This document shows positions 7,263-14,945 of a stretch of DNA of 20,266 nt, piece by piece. Location of the stretch: assembly GCA_041299015.1 (NCBI GenBank), contig JBFYWB010000124.1, forward strand, positions 1-20,266, read 5' to 3'. This DNA is from JARFQH01 sp041299015 (lineage in GTDB: Bacteria; Desulfobacterota; Desulfobacteria; Desulfobacterales; SG8-13). Each line of letters opens with the position of its first letter. Position 1 is the stretch's first letter. The notes beneath the pieces are model-generated. The model was not told the origin of the DNA, did no database searches, and was given only the letters and a program-made list of their open reading frames with translations. The position numbers and the translations under genes are program-made.

Positions 7263-8500
7263 GCGGCCCGGATCTGCACCTCTTCGAGGCCATCGGCCTC
7301 GAGCTGGAGTACATGATCGTGGACAGGCGGAGCCTGTCGGTGCTTCCCATCGCAGACAGGGTCCTGGCTGCCGTCGCTGGACGGATCGCCTCCGAAGTTG
7401 AAGTGGGGGCGCTGAGCTGGTCCAATGAACTGGTCCTGCACGTGATCGAGCTTAAAACCAACGGCCCGGCCGGGTCTTCGACCGGTCTCGGCCATGAATT
7501 CCACCGGCATGTCCAAAAAATCAACGAGATCCTGCGCCCCATGGAAGGGCGGCTCATGCCCACGGCCTGCCACCCCTGGATGAATCCGGTTACCGAGACG
7601 GTGCTGTGGCCGCACGACGACAGTTCCATCTATGAGGCTTACGACAGGATCTTCGGTTGCCGGGGTCACGGCTGGTCGAACCTCCAGAGTACCCACATCA
7701 ACCTGCCTTTCAAGGGAGACGACGAGTTCGCCGCACTCCATGCCGCCATCCGCGTGCTCCTGCCGATCATGCCCGCCCTGACGGCCAGCTCGCCCACTCT
7801 CGACGGGGTTCTCACCGGATTCATGGACAGCCGCATGGAGGTCTACCGTCGCAATTCGGCGCTGATACCGTCCGTGGCCGGGCGGATCGTACCGGAGCCG
7901 GTCACTTCTCGCGCCGACTACGAGCAGGACATTCTCCGGCCGATGTATGCCGACATCGCACCCCATGACCCGGCCGGCGTCCTGCAGCACGAGTTTTTGA
8001 ACTCGAGGGGGGCCATCGCCCGCTTCGACAGGGGCACCATTGAAATCCGGGTCCTCGATGTTCAGGAATGCCCGCTGGCCGATGTGGCCGTCGCAGCTTT
8101 TCTGGCGGCTGTCCTAAAGAATCTTTGCCGGGAGCGCTGGGCCTCGCTTACACAGTTAAACGGTATCGCTACCGGCTCGCTGGCCGACATTTTTCTGGCG
8201 GTCATCCGAGATGCCGATGCGACGATGATCGACCATCCGGATTATCTCGAAGCCTTTGGTTTGGCCGGACGGGTTCCGTTGAGTGCGCGGCACATATGGC
8301 AGCATCTCTTCGAGAGCTGCCTGAGCGATGGCGGTATCGATCCGCAAACAGCTAAACCGGTTGAAATCATATTGGAAAAAGGTTGTCTGGCCCGACGAAT
8401 CGTAACGGCCCTGGGCAAGAGTGCCCGTCGGGAAATACTCTATCGGGTCTACGCCGAGCTTTGCGACTGTCTGACCGGCGGGCGGATGTTTCTGCTGTGA
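7259..8500 (+). CDS. GCS2-family glutamate-cysteine ligase homologue
   Basis: A 413-residue protein of the carboxylate-amine ligase fold shared with glutamine synthetase. Visible family signatures are GLELEYMIVD (13-22), ELVLHVIELKTN (57-68), CHPWMNP (104-110), YEAYDRIFGCRGHGWSNLQ (125-143), STHINLPF (144-151) and RGAIARFDRGTIEIRVLD (250-267), with the acidic and His residues that hold Mg-ATP. The ATG at 7259 was chosen because it overlaps the stop of the RimK gene as ATGA, meaning translational coupling; an upstream start would lie inside the RimK frame. The family makes gamma-glutamylcysteine or related peptides, but many members linked to RimK-like genes have unknown substrates. No glutathione synthetase gene of the usual type is adjacent, so classical glutathione synthesis is not implied. 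Confidence 0.88.
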   Translation: MSGPDLHLFEAIGLELEYMIVDRRSLSVLPIADRVLAAVAGRIASEVEVGALSWSNELVLHVIELKTNGPAGSSTGLGHEFHRHVQKINEILRPMEGRLMPTACHPWMNPVTETVLWPHDDSSIYEAYDRIFGCRGHGWSNLQSTHINLPFKGDDEFAALHAAIRVLLPIMPALTASSPTLDGVLTGFMDSRMEVYRRNSALIPSVAGRIVPEPVTSRADYEQDILRPMYADIAPHDPAGVLQHEFLNSRGAIARFDRGTIEIRVLDVQECPLADVAVAAFLAAVLKNLCRERWASLTQLNGIATGSLADIFLAVIRDADATMIDHPDYLEAFGLAGRVPLSARHIWQHLFESCLSDGGIDPQTAKPVEIILEKGCLARRIVTALGKSARREILYRVYAELCDCLTGGRMFLL

Positions 8501-8952
8501 AACCGCTTGCGCGCCTTCTTTTCAGGACCGGCTTGGCGCCATCAGGAATCACCGGCGGAAACCATCAACATAGAAGCCTTCGGGTTTGCGGTTCAAGCAC
8601 CAAGGTCCACCACGGCTCAGGTTCTGGAGAGGCCAGATGATTCGAACGGCGGGGCCGGTTCCCGCAAGGGACGTTCCCGACCGACCTGCCGACCCTAGCG
8701 ACAGGCCTGTTCCTCATCCCGCCTGGGTAATTTGCCCCGTTTATTCTGAGCGATATTCCTCAAATTCCAGCCTCGCCCTCGCCTTCGCGACTCGTAGTTT
8801 TAATTTATCTATTTGATATTATTACATTAATCAATATATCCGCTGTTTGGTACGGCTCTTGATAAGATCACCGCAGATCATCTTGGCCGGCGTTCGATAT
8901 CGACGGAGAAGTCAGTCGCAGCAAAGCAGTTCCCCTTCGAAAGGAGGATGAG
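8501..8952. other. 450-nt intergenic stretch after the ligase operon
   Basis: No gene is supported. The first 290 nt are GC-rich with only weak hairpins, for example GCGGG/CCCGC at 8649-8665. From about 8795 to 8845 the sequence turns strongly AT-rich and carries the promoter candidate for the downstream small gene. Confidence 0.45.
8813..8840 (+). promoter_or_regulatory. promoter candidate of the 90-residue orphan gene
   Basis: TTGATA (8813-8818), a 16-nt spacer and TATATC (8835-8840) in an AT-rich island. The spacer region contains TTGAT-N12-ATCAA, a short inverted repeat that might bind a regulator. The predicted leader is about 105 nt. Confidence 0.35.
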
Positions 8953-9225
8953 ATGCGGAACGAATTGAAAAACGTGTTGATCCGAAAAATCGAAGAGATG
9001 AACTGCCTCGACCGTATGGAGCTTCTCAACAAGTATAACGCCTTTGCCGAGGACACCTACTGTCATTTCGCGCAAGACCAAATCAACGCCGTCATCAGCA
9101 AGATCGTCCTATACAAATTCGACCGGGAGGCCCTGATCGGCGGCCTGAAGAGAGGGGAGCCGATCGTTGACTGCCCCGGTTATCGGCTGGCCGATTTTTT
9201 GATTGCCGAATTGGATTGGATCTAA
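8953..9225 (+). CDS. hypothetical protein, 90 residues
   Basis: Good coding evidence comes from a strong Shine-Dalgarno AAGGAGG (8941-8947) 5 nt before the ATG, its own promoter candidate and a weak terminator hairpin. The product is soluble and mostly helical by composition: a charged N-terminal helix (about 1-25), an amphipathic middle, and a C-terminal segment with PIVDCPGYRLADFLIAELDW. No signal peptide, membrane segment or known motif was recognised. It has two cysteines in the first half (17, 37) and one at 74, not arranged as a metal site. It follows the ligase operon by 450 nt and is probably transcribed separately. Confidence 0.65.
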   Translation: MRNELKNVLIRKIEEMNCLDRMELLNKYNAFAEDTYCHFAQDQINAVISKIVLYKFDREALIGGLKRGEPIVDCPGYRLADFLIAELDWI

Positions 9226-9235
9226 ACGCATGACG

Positions 9236-9257
9236 GAGCCGGGGCCCCGCTCATTTT
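9236..9257 (+). terminator. weak terminator after the 90-residue gene
   Basis: GAGC(C)GG pairs with CCGCTC around GGCC with one bulged C, followed by ATTTT. It is between convergent genes (orphan + and peroxiredoxin -). Confidence 0.4.
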
Positions 9258-9314
9258 CGGCAGGGATCCCGGTCTCGCTGTGTGGTTACGGATAGCGCTG
9301 TCGACGGCGACGGA

Positions 9315-10034
9315 TCAGTCGAAGGCCATTTCGGTTTTCCACACTTCCCAGACTTTTCCAACCAGGTCCGGTCCGGGTTTCAAAGTGATTTTGCCCGGTT
9401 TCCACCCGGCAGGAGTTGCCTCCTTGCCCTTGCTGTCCCGCACCAACTGAAACGCCTGTACCTGCCGCAAAGACTCCTGCACGTTGCGTCCGACCGGCGG
9501 CGTCAAGACTTCGTAGCCCTGGACCACCCCTTCCGGATCAATGACGAACCGGCCCCTGGTTTCCACCCCCGCATCATCGTCGTAAATACCGAAGGCGGTG
9601 CCGACACGACCGCCGGCATCGGACAACATCGGGAAAGGAATGCCGCCATTGACCATCTTGGAGAGCTCGTTGTCGTCCCACATCTTGTGGACGAAGACGC
9701 TGTCGATGCTCATGGAGAGGATTTCGACGCCCAATTTTTGGAATTCAGCGTACTTTTCGGCAACTGCCGAAATTTCCGTGGCTCAGACAAAGGTAAAATC
9801 TCCGGGGTAAAAGCACAGCAGAACCCATTTCCCGAGGTATTCCGACAGCCGCATCGAAATGAACTTGCCCTTGTGGTAGCCGGGGGCCGAAAAATCCGGT
9901 GCTTTTTTGCCGACTCTGACCATTGCTTTCACCTCCTTTTTTGCTGATGTCGTTTCGAATTTTTGCTCTTCGACCGATTCTCCGACCGGTCCTCCGGTGG
10001 GACGAGCGCAGCCGACTTCCATTTCCTCGCTCAT
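9315..10034 (-). CDS. selenocysteine-containing peroxiredoxin (AhpC/Prx1-like), UGA read through
   Basis: Two open frames in the same phase, separated only by a TGA at 9783-9785, join into one 239-residue peroxiredoxin. The TGA falls exactly on the peroxidatic residue: CFYPGDFTFV-U-ATEISAVAEKY (Sec84), where ordinary members read FTFVCPTE. A SECIS-like hairpin follows at the right distance. Peroxiredoxins reduce hydrogen peroxide and organic peroxides in the cytosol; Sec in place of Cys has been described for some anaerobes. The start ATG at 10034 is preceded by AAGGAGG with a short 4-nt gap. The N-terminus has a 37-residue extension with Cys9 (VGCARPTG) before the domain (VGKKAPDF). The usual resolving Cys in the C-terminal V-C-P-A-x-W motif is Thr207 here (EATPAGW). 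Remaining cysteines are Cys9 and Cys74. A Cys-to-stop mutation is the alternative, but the downstream 155 codons are intact. Confidence 0.88.
9755..9772 (-). promoter_or_regulatory. bacterial SECIS-like hairpin for Sec insertion
   Basis: In the mRNA sense, TTTCGGC (9772-9766) and GCCGAAA (9761-9755) pair perfectly over 7 bp around the tetraloop AGTT. The loop starts 17 nt after the UGA and has a G in its second position followed by U, within the published limits for bacterial SECIS elements (loop 16-37 nt from UGA, G in the first two loop bases). Confidence 0.75.
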
Positions 10035-10108
10035 AGGGCCTCCTTGAGTGAAGGGTTGCGGAGAAAAGCGCCTCGATCGTGCGTTCTCCAAAAGTTTGCA
10101 TCCGAAAA

Positions 10109-10126
10109 TATGAGCATAAACTCATA
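10109..10126. promoter_or_regulatory. palindromic operator candidate of the peroxiredoxin promoter
   Basis: TATGAG-N6-CTCATA, a perfect 6+6 inverted repeat. It overlaps the -10 element and the predicted transcription start of the peroxiredoxin gene, a position typical for a repressor. It does not match the PerR box as I know it, and the regulator is unknown. Confidence 0.5.
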
Positions 10127-10153
10127 ATTAACGAGATTGCAGGAGTATTTCAA
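10124..10153 (-). promoter_or_regulatory. promoter of the selenocysteine peroxiredoxin gene
   Basis: Minus-strand TTGAAA (10148-10153), an 18-nt spacer and AATTAT (10124-10129). The predicted start near 10117 gives a leader of about 80 nt. It lies in the 156-nt gap after pepD, so peroxiredoxin can be transcribed independently of the upstream operon. Confidence 0.45.
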
Positions 10154-10190
10154 GAGGATTTTGTATTGCAGCGGTTTCACCGGTGAAAAT

Positions 10191-11642
10191 TTATGCCGTA
10201 TAAGACGCGAAAAGGTGCACGATAAAGTCCCACACCCGTGAAACGGTGGGAACAAGCAGCCTTTCATCCGGAGAGTGTGGATTTTCGATTGTCGGGCCGA
10301 AGGAAATCATCTCCATCCCCGGTCGCCTGGCCCCGATGAGCCCGCATTCGAGACCGGCGTGGATCGTCTGAGCCGTGGGGTTCGTGCCGAAACGGTCCCG
10401 GTAGACCGCCTTGCACCGGCGCAGCAGCGCAGAGTCGAGATCCGGTTCCCAGGCCGGATAACTGTTTTCGTCGGTGGCGGTGGCGCCGGCTAAATCCGCA
10501 ACCGCGTGAATGCGGCCGGTGATTTCCGCCAGCCGACTCATCACAGCGCTGCGCTGGCTCGAGAGGATATCGAGGCGGGAGCTCGACAGCGCAACGGTTG
10601 CCAGGTTGTTGGATGTTTCCACCAGGCCTTCGATATCGGCCGACATGCGGGCCACGCCGTGGGGCAGCGACCGGAGCAGGGCGATCGTCTTGCGTGTGTC
10701 GGCGGCGGTCAGGACATCGCCGCCGGTTGTTTCGCCGGCGGCCTCGGTGACGGCAAAATCAATCTGCGGTTCACCGGCGCCGTATTCATTCGAAAAGATT
10801 TTCCGGCATTCGGCCACCACCTGGCGAACGCCCTGCAGATGTTGCGCAGCGCAACTGATGCGGGCGGCGGCATCGCGGGCGATGGCATTGTGCACGGTAC
10901 CTCCCCGAAAACTCACGACGGCGACCGGTGCCGCGGCGGATATCGCCGTCAGCACGCGCGCCATCAGGACGTTTGCGCTGGCCCGTGGTTTGTGGATGTC
11001 GATGCCCGAGTGGCCGCCTTTCAAGCCGCCGATGGCCAAATCGACATAACGCTGGTCGGACGGGGCGGCCGTGCGCTGAGGATCCAAACAGATGCGGGTC
11101 TCCTGGCCCCCGGCGCATCCGATCGTAAAGACCCCTTCCTCTTCGGAGTCGAGGTTGAGCAGGGTGCGGCCGTCAACCAGTTTGGGATCGAGGTGTTTGG
11201 CACCGAGCAGGCCCGATTCTTCGTCCACGGTGAACAGCAATTCGAGGGGCGGGCGAACGACGGTCGGTTCATCCGCCAGCGTCAGGGCCAGCGCCAGGGC
11301 GATACCGTTGTCGGCGCCCAGAGTGGTCCGGTCGGCCGAGATCCAGTCTCCGTTTCTGACCAGGCGGATCGGGTCGTTGTCAAAGTCGTGGTGCGAGTCG
11401 GGGGTCTTCTCGCAGACCATGTCCATGTGGCCTTGGATAATCAGGGTCGGGGCGGCTTCGTGTCCGGGGGTGGCCGGCACCTTGATGCACAGGTTGCCGG
11501 TTGCGTCACTGTGGACCGGATAGCGGCGCACGGCGGCCCAATCGGCCAACCACCGGGCAATTTTGGCCTCTTTTTTCGAACAGCGCGGGATGGCGCTGAT
11601 CCGGGCCAGATACGCGATGATCTTGGGGGTAGTGTCGTCCAT
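10191..11642 (-). CDS. pepD: cytosolic aminoacyl-histidine dipeptidase (M20C family)
   Basis: A 483-residue zinc dipeptidase of full family length. Metal and catalytic motifs are in order: GHMDMV with His72 and Asp74; TLGADNGIA with the bridging Asp111; the general base Glu141 in TVDEESGLLGA; Asp165 in NLDSEEEG; and the late His in TIHAGLECGLIG. The dimerisation lid occupies roughly residues 200-390. The enzyme hydrolyses Xaa-His and other unspecific dipeptides in the cytosol for amino-acid recycling. The start is supported by GGAG 5 nt before the ATG. It lies 46 nt after the short-chain dehydrogenase gene on the same strand and is probably cotranscribed with it. Confidence 0.92.
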   Translation of the reverse strand: MDDTTPKIIAYLARISAIPRCSKKEAKIARWLADWAAVRRYPVHSDATGNLCIKVPATPGHEAAPTLIIQGHMDMVCEKTPDSHHDFDNDPIRLVRNGDWISADRTTLGADNGIALALALTLADEPTVVRPPLELLFTVDEESGLLGAKHLDPKLVDGRTLLNLDSEEEGVFTIGCAGGQETRICLDPQRTAAPSDQRYVDLAIGGLKGGHSGIDIHKPRASANVLMARVLTAISAAAPVAVVSFRGGTVHNAIARDAAARISCAAQHLQGVRQVVAECRKIFSNEYGAGEPQIDFAVTEAAGETTGGDVLTAADTRKTIALLRSLPHGVARMSADIEGLVETSNNLATVALSSSRLDILSSQRSAVMSRLAEITGRIHAVADLAGATATDENSYPAWEPDLDSALLRRCKAVYRDRFGTNPTAQTIHAGLECGLIGARRPGMEMISFGPTIENPHSPDERLLVPTVSRVWDFIVHLFASYTA

Positions 11643-11688
11643 TTAGACTCCAGCCGACCGGGTTGTCGCTTAGCCGATGTCAAGCGGG

Positions 11689-12474
11689 TTACCCGCCACC
11701 GAAAGTTGCGCGGGCCGGTTCGGCGATGCGCGGATCATCGTAGCTCATGAAAGCTCCGCTCCACTCCCGCGGGGCGTGCAGCGCCAGCCAGGCTATGGCA
11801 CGCGCCGGTACCTGCGGCGGTTCCAAGCGCCCGGCCGTCTTGAGATCCGTGTAGAAAGCGGCCTGCTCCGCCGGCATCTTGCCGGGCCCCTGACTGCGCA
11901 GAATTTCCTGCATGCGGGTATCCACCACACCGGGTCGCACCGCAATCACCGTCAGATCGGGCTCCTCGGCCGCCAGGATCCGACTGAACTGGTTCAGGGC
12001 GGCCTTGGCGGCACAATACGCGCTGGCTGCCGCGATGACCGCATTGGCGGCGCCGCTGCTGACGTTGACGATGCGGCCGTTTCGTCCGCGCAGTTCACCG
12101 ATGGCGGCCATGCTCATATAGACCGCTCCGAGAAGATTGACCGCGATGTTGTACTGCCAGTCGGCCGGCCGCGCATCGGCCACCGCTGATAATGGTTCTA
12201 CCATGCCCGCGTTGTTGACCAGGGCATCGAGCCGGTGAAAGCGGTCGAGCGTTGTTGCCACTGCGCTGCGGCAGAAAAGGGGTTCCGAGACATCGCCCGC
12301 AAGAAAGAGGCTGTCACCGCCGGCTCGACCGATCGACTCGGCCTCACAACGCAAGGCGCTTTCCGAGCGGGCGAGCAGGGTCACGGCGACCCCGGTTCCC
12401 GCCAGCCAGCGGGCGACGGCCGCACCGATCCCGCGTGAGGCGCCGGTGACGATGACGACAGGTTTGGAATTCAT
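11689..12474 (-). CDS. short-chain dehydrogenase/reductase (classical SDR)
   Basis: A 261-residue NAD(P)-dependent oxidoreductase of normal classical-SDR length. It shows the cofactor loop TGASRGIG (10-17), NNAG (87-90), and the catalytic tetrad Asn113, Ser140 (NVSSG), Tyr153 and Lys157 (YCAAK). Arg37 (LLARSE) after the second strand suggests NADP preference. The PGVVDTRMQ segment (181-189) is the usual nicotinamide contact. The arrangement is like that of 3-oxoacyl-ACP reductase or sepiapterin-reductase-like enzymes; the substrate cannot be fixed from sequence. The Shine-Dalgarno before the ATG is weak. It is followed by pepD at 46 nt and preceded by the exported hypothetical protein at 87 nt, all on the minus strand. 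Confidence 0.88.
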   Translation of the reverse strand: MNSKPVVIVTGASRGIGAAVARWLAGTGVAVTLLARSESALRCEAESIGRAGGDSLFLAGDVSEPLFCRSAVATTLDRFHRLDALVNNAGMVEPLSAVADARPADWQYNIAVNLLGAVYMSMAAIGELRGRNGRIVNVSSGAANAVIAAASAYCAAKAALNQFSRILAAEEPDLTVIAVRPGVVDTRMQEILRSQGPGKMPAEQAAFYTDLKTAGRLEPPQVPARAIAWLALHAPREWSGAFMSYDDPRIAEPARATFGGG

Positions 12475-12561
12475 CGGGTTATCGTTCCCGTGGAGGCTCT
12501 GGCCGCGGCGGATGGGTTCCGGAGGATGGCGCCCGAGCCGAAAAGGTTCAATAATGGCGGG

Positions 12562-13791
12562 CTATTCGGCGTCGGACGATTTGGGCCGCGGGGACATCAA
12601 TTCCAAACTCGGCGCGCCGCCCAGCAGTTTTTTTACTTGCGCCAAAGCAATGAGCGACTCTCGCTCAGCCTCGTTCAACCCGTCGATGTAGTACCGATCC
12701 GCTGAGAGTGCTTTGAGATAATCGTCGGAGAACTGTCTTTCGAGCCGGCATTTCTTTTCGATTTCCACCAGGCATCCCTCGATGATTTTCCGCTGCTCTT
12801 TATCCGAAAGCCTCTTGAGACTGGCAAAGACCCGGCTCACCTCGGCCGCATCGGCGAGATGCGGGTTTTCGAGGAGCATTTTGAAAGATTCTGCGAAGCG
12901 CTCCAAACCGCTGAAGATATGCGACGGACGCGCCAGATTGATGCCGGCCCAGCCGGCGCGCATCCATTTGAAGACGCCCAAGCGCACGATGGGGGCGGCG
13001 ATCTCGGTCGCGACGTAAAACGAAACCGAATAGGAATCGTACATGTAGGATTTGACCCAGCCGAGTCCGGCATAGCTCACACCGGCTTGACCGGTGTAGA
13101 GGTAGTCCCAGTTGCCGTCGGGCCCGACGATCACCCCTTTTTTACCGACATCGGAAACGTTTTTTTGCCGCGACAGGCTGATAAAGACGTCGCGACCATC
13201 GTATTTCATCAGAATCAGGGTCCGGTAGAGATCGTATTCGAAGTATGCGCCCGAGTGCTGGTCGGGTGAATTGACGATGTGCTCGACGCCCTTAAAAAAT
13301 TGTGGGGTTTCCGAGGCCGGCAGGGCTTCCCAGATTTTCGGCAGGGCGTTATCGGGTGTGTCGATTTCGGCCCAATATGCCAGGCGGACGGAAGCGGGCA
13401 TCATGGCGACGGCGGGTATATCCGGGTTGTAGGTCAAGCGCAGGATGTGGTCCAGACCGCGCCGGATGTCGATTTCGTGATAGGCGCAGGCGGCACCGTT
13501 GAACGTGCCGCCATGATAGAGCACGTGCGGGTCCTTTGCGCCGGTTACAAATCTCAGAATCTCCGAGATCCTGTCGGGTTGAAATGTCTCAGAACCGGCC
13601 GCAGCGGGTCCCACGAAAGAGAGCAGGTAGGTCAATCCGTCCCGTGCAGAAAGAACAACCTCTTGTTCGATGCGGCTTTCCGTGGCGTAAGCCCCGATCG
13701 GCAGAAGCAGCAGACAGAGCGCCGCCAGTCGAAAAAAGCGGTATTTACGAGCAGTTGAGAGCCTTATGGTAACGTCAGTCCCTGGATCCAT
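12562..13791 (-). CDS. exported protein of unknown function, 409 residues
   Basis: The N-terminus has a basic stretch (RLSTARKYRFFR), a hydrophobic core (LAALCLLLLPIGAYA) and a signal-peptidase site after A-Y-A, so the mature protein of about 373 residues is likely periplasmic or outer-membrane attached. There is no lipobox. The central part (about 60-300) is rich in aromatic residues, with GTFNGAACAYHEIDIRRGLDH, PDQHSGAYFEYDLYRTLILMKYDGRDVFISLS and a glycine-rich YTGQAGVSYAGLGWVKSYMYDSYS segment. The last 120 residues are charged and helical. No known family was recognised. The start has only a weak ribosome binding site. It is 87 nt upstream of the SDR gene on the same strand and 83 nt downstream of the phosphoribosyltransferase. 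Confidence 0.75.
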   Translation of the reverse strand: MDPGTDVTIRLSTARKYRFFRLAALCLLLLPIGAYATESRIEQEVVLSARDGLTYLLSFVGPAAAGSETFQPDRISEILRFVTGAKDPHVLYHGGTFNGAACAYHEIDIRRGLDHILRLTYNPDIPAVAMMPASVRLAYWAEIDTPDNALPKIWEALPASETPQFFKGVEHIVNSPDQHSGAYFEYDLYRTLILMKYDGRDVFISLSRQKNVSDVGKKGVIVGPDGNWDYLYTGQAGVSYAGLGWVKSYMYDSYSVSFYVATEIAAPIVRLGVFKWMRAGWAGINLARPSHIFSGLERFAESFKMLLENPHLADAAEVSRVFASLKRLSDKEQRKIIEGCLVEIEKKCRLERQFSDDYLKALSADRYYIDGLNEAERESLIALAQVKKLLGGAPSLELMSPRPKSSDAE

Positions 13792-13874
13792 TTCGAATAC
13801 TTCTTTCTGTTACCTTGCTGCGACCGGGTTGGGGTCAGCATGTCCTTACGGATGCGTCTCCGTGGGACAAACCG

Positions 13875-14585
13875 TTAGCCGGACGTTTCGGTTGTTGGAA
13901 CGGTTTCGACCGATTTCAACATATCTTCGATCTCCGAGTCGGAGACATCGCTCCAATGCTTATAGGCATCGGCTACGGCAAACCGGGGGCCGGAACGGAT
14001 GTTCGGGCAGTAAAGCGCATGAACCTGCCGGGCGATGACCTCGACGGCGCCGGCGTGCCCGGTTGGCACGGCCGCAACGATCCGTCGCAATCCGCAGGGG
14101 GTCAAGGCGGCAATGGCTGCCTCGAGGGTATACCCGGAAGCCAGACCGTCGTCAACCACGATGGCCGTTTTACCGGAAAGCTCAGGCAACGGCCTCCCGC
14201 CGCATAGCCGTTGCACCCTCCCGGCAACCTTGATCCGTGTCCGTTCGATCCCGGTCCGAACCTGGTCCGGGGTGAGGCCCGATTGGGCGATCAGTCGTGT
14301 GTTGAGCCTGAGGGAGCCATCGAAGGCCAAGGCGCCATAACCGGCCTCGGTGTTCCAGGGCAGCGTGATTTTACTGACCACCGCCACGGCAAGGCCGAAT
14401 CCCAGGATTCGGGCGACGACCGCCGCCACCGGAATACCGCCGGCGGGGATGCCCAGCACAACGGCATCGGTTTCCCTGATCATTGCGGCGATGCACCGGC
14501 CGGCGTGAAGCCGGTCCCGAAACACGGATGTGCACTCCCGCAAGTGGGCCAGGTCAAAGATGTTGTCGGCGGTGCGGCTGTTCAT
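13875..14585 (-). CDS. phosphoribosyltransferase-domain protein
   Basis: A 236-residue cytosolic protein. The PRPP-binding signature reads TAIVVDDGLASGYT (140-153), with the two acidic residues and the small-residue loop intact. The N-terminal part has VVLGIPAGGIPVAAVVA (42-58), which is the loop preceding the active site in this family, and SKITLPWNTEAGYGALAFDG. This subgroup (often annotated simply as phosphoribosyltransferase) has no well-defined substrate; a link to nucleobase salvage is only a guess. The C-terminal 25 residues are acidic and variable. The ATG follows CAGG at suitable spacing. It is divergent from the MFS transporter gene. Confidence 0.82.
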   Translation of the reverse strand: MNSRTADNIFDLAHLRECTSVFRDRLHAGRCIAAMIRETDAVVLGIPAGGIPVAAVVARILGFGLAVAVVSKITLPWNTEAGYGALAFDGSLRLNTRLIAQSGLTPDQVRTGIERTRIKVAGRVQRLCGGRPLPELSGKTAIVVDDGLASGYTLEAAIAALTPCGLRRIVAAVPTGHAGAVEVIARQVHALYCPNIRSGPRFAVADAYKHWSDVSDSEIEDMLKSVETVPTTETSG

Positions 14586-14945
14586 CAGATGCCTGCAATT
14601 ATCACGCTACCGTAAATCGAAACCGGCAGCCGGTCGTATGCGTTTGCCGGATGCCTGCGGTGACAGCCGGCAAGCGTCCATGAGCGGGTCATTTTTTCGC
14701 GGATTCGCAAGATTCAAGCCAGCGGAGTGCGGCGATTGAGTACATCCCGATCAAGGGTTTGCACAGTGATGGCGAAAAGACCATTCATGCGGCAGAAACA
14801 GATGAATACTAATGGCGCGTTGCGGTTAAGTCAACTGCGGAACCGGCAAAGGCCGTCAACAGCCGTACCTGGGATTGGGGCGGGCCGTTTACGCAAACGG
14901 GTCCGTGTGGTAAACACCCGGGAATTCTTTTTGCAGGAATGGCCC
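14586..14945. other. divergent intergenic region, phosphoribosyltransferase to MFS
   Basis: No gene is supported. One plus-strand frame ending at 14812 reads EYIPIKGLHSDGEKTIHAAE and looks protein-like, but has neither a start nor a ribosome binding site. No clear promoter was identified by eye, although one is needed on each strand. Confidence 0.4.

Noticed and set aside
9783..10091. Truncated peroxiredoxin N-terminal fragment as a separate gene or pseudogene
   Set aside because: The stop is a UGA at the catalytic position, with intact downstream frame and a SECIS-like hairpin, so one selenoprotein gene explains both pieces better.
10506..11750. 414-codon plus-strand open frame opposite pepD
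   Set aside because: The minus strand carries all M20 metal motifs. The plus frame is a mirror artefact.
14738..14812. Protein-like short frame ending in HAAETDEY before the MFS gene
   Set aside because: It has no start codon, no ribosome binding site and no recognised homologue; too short to support.
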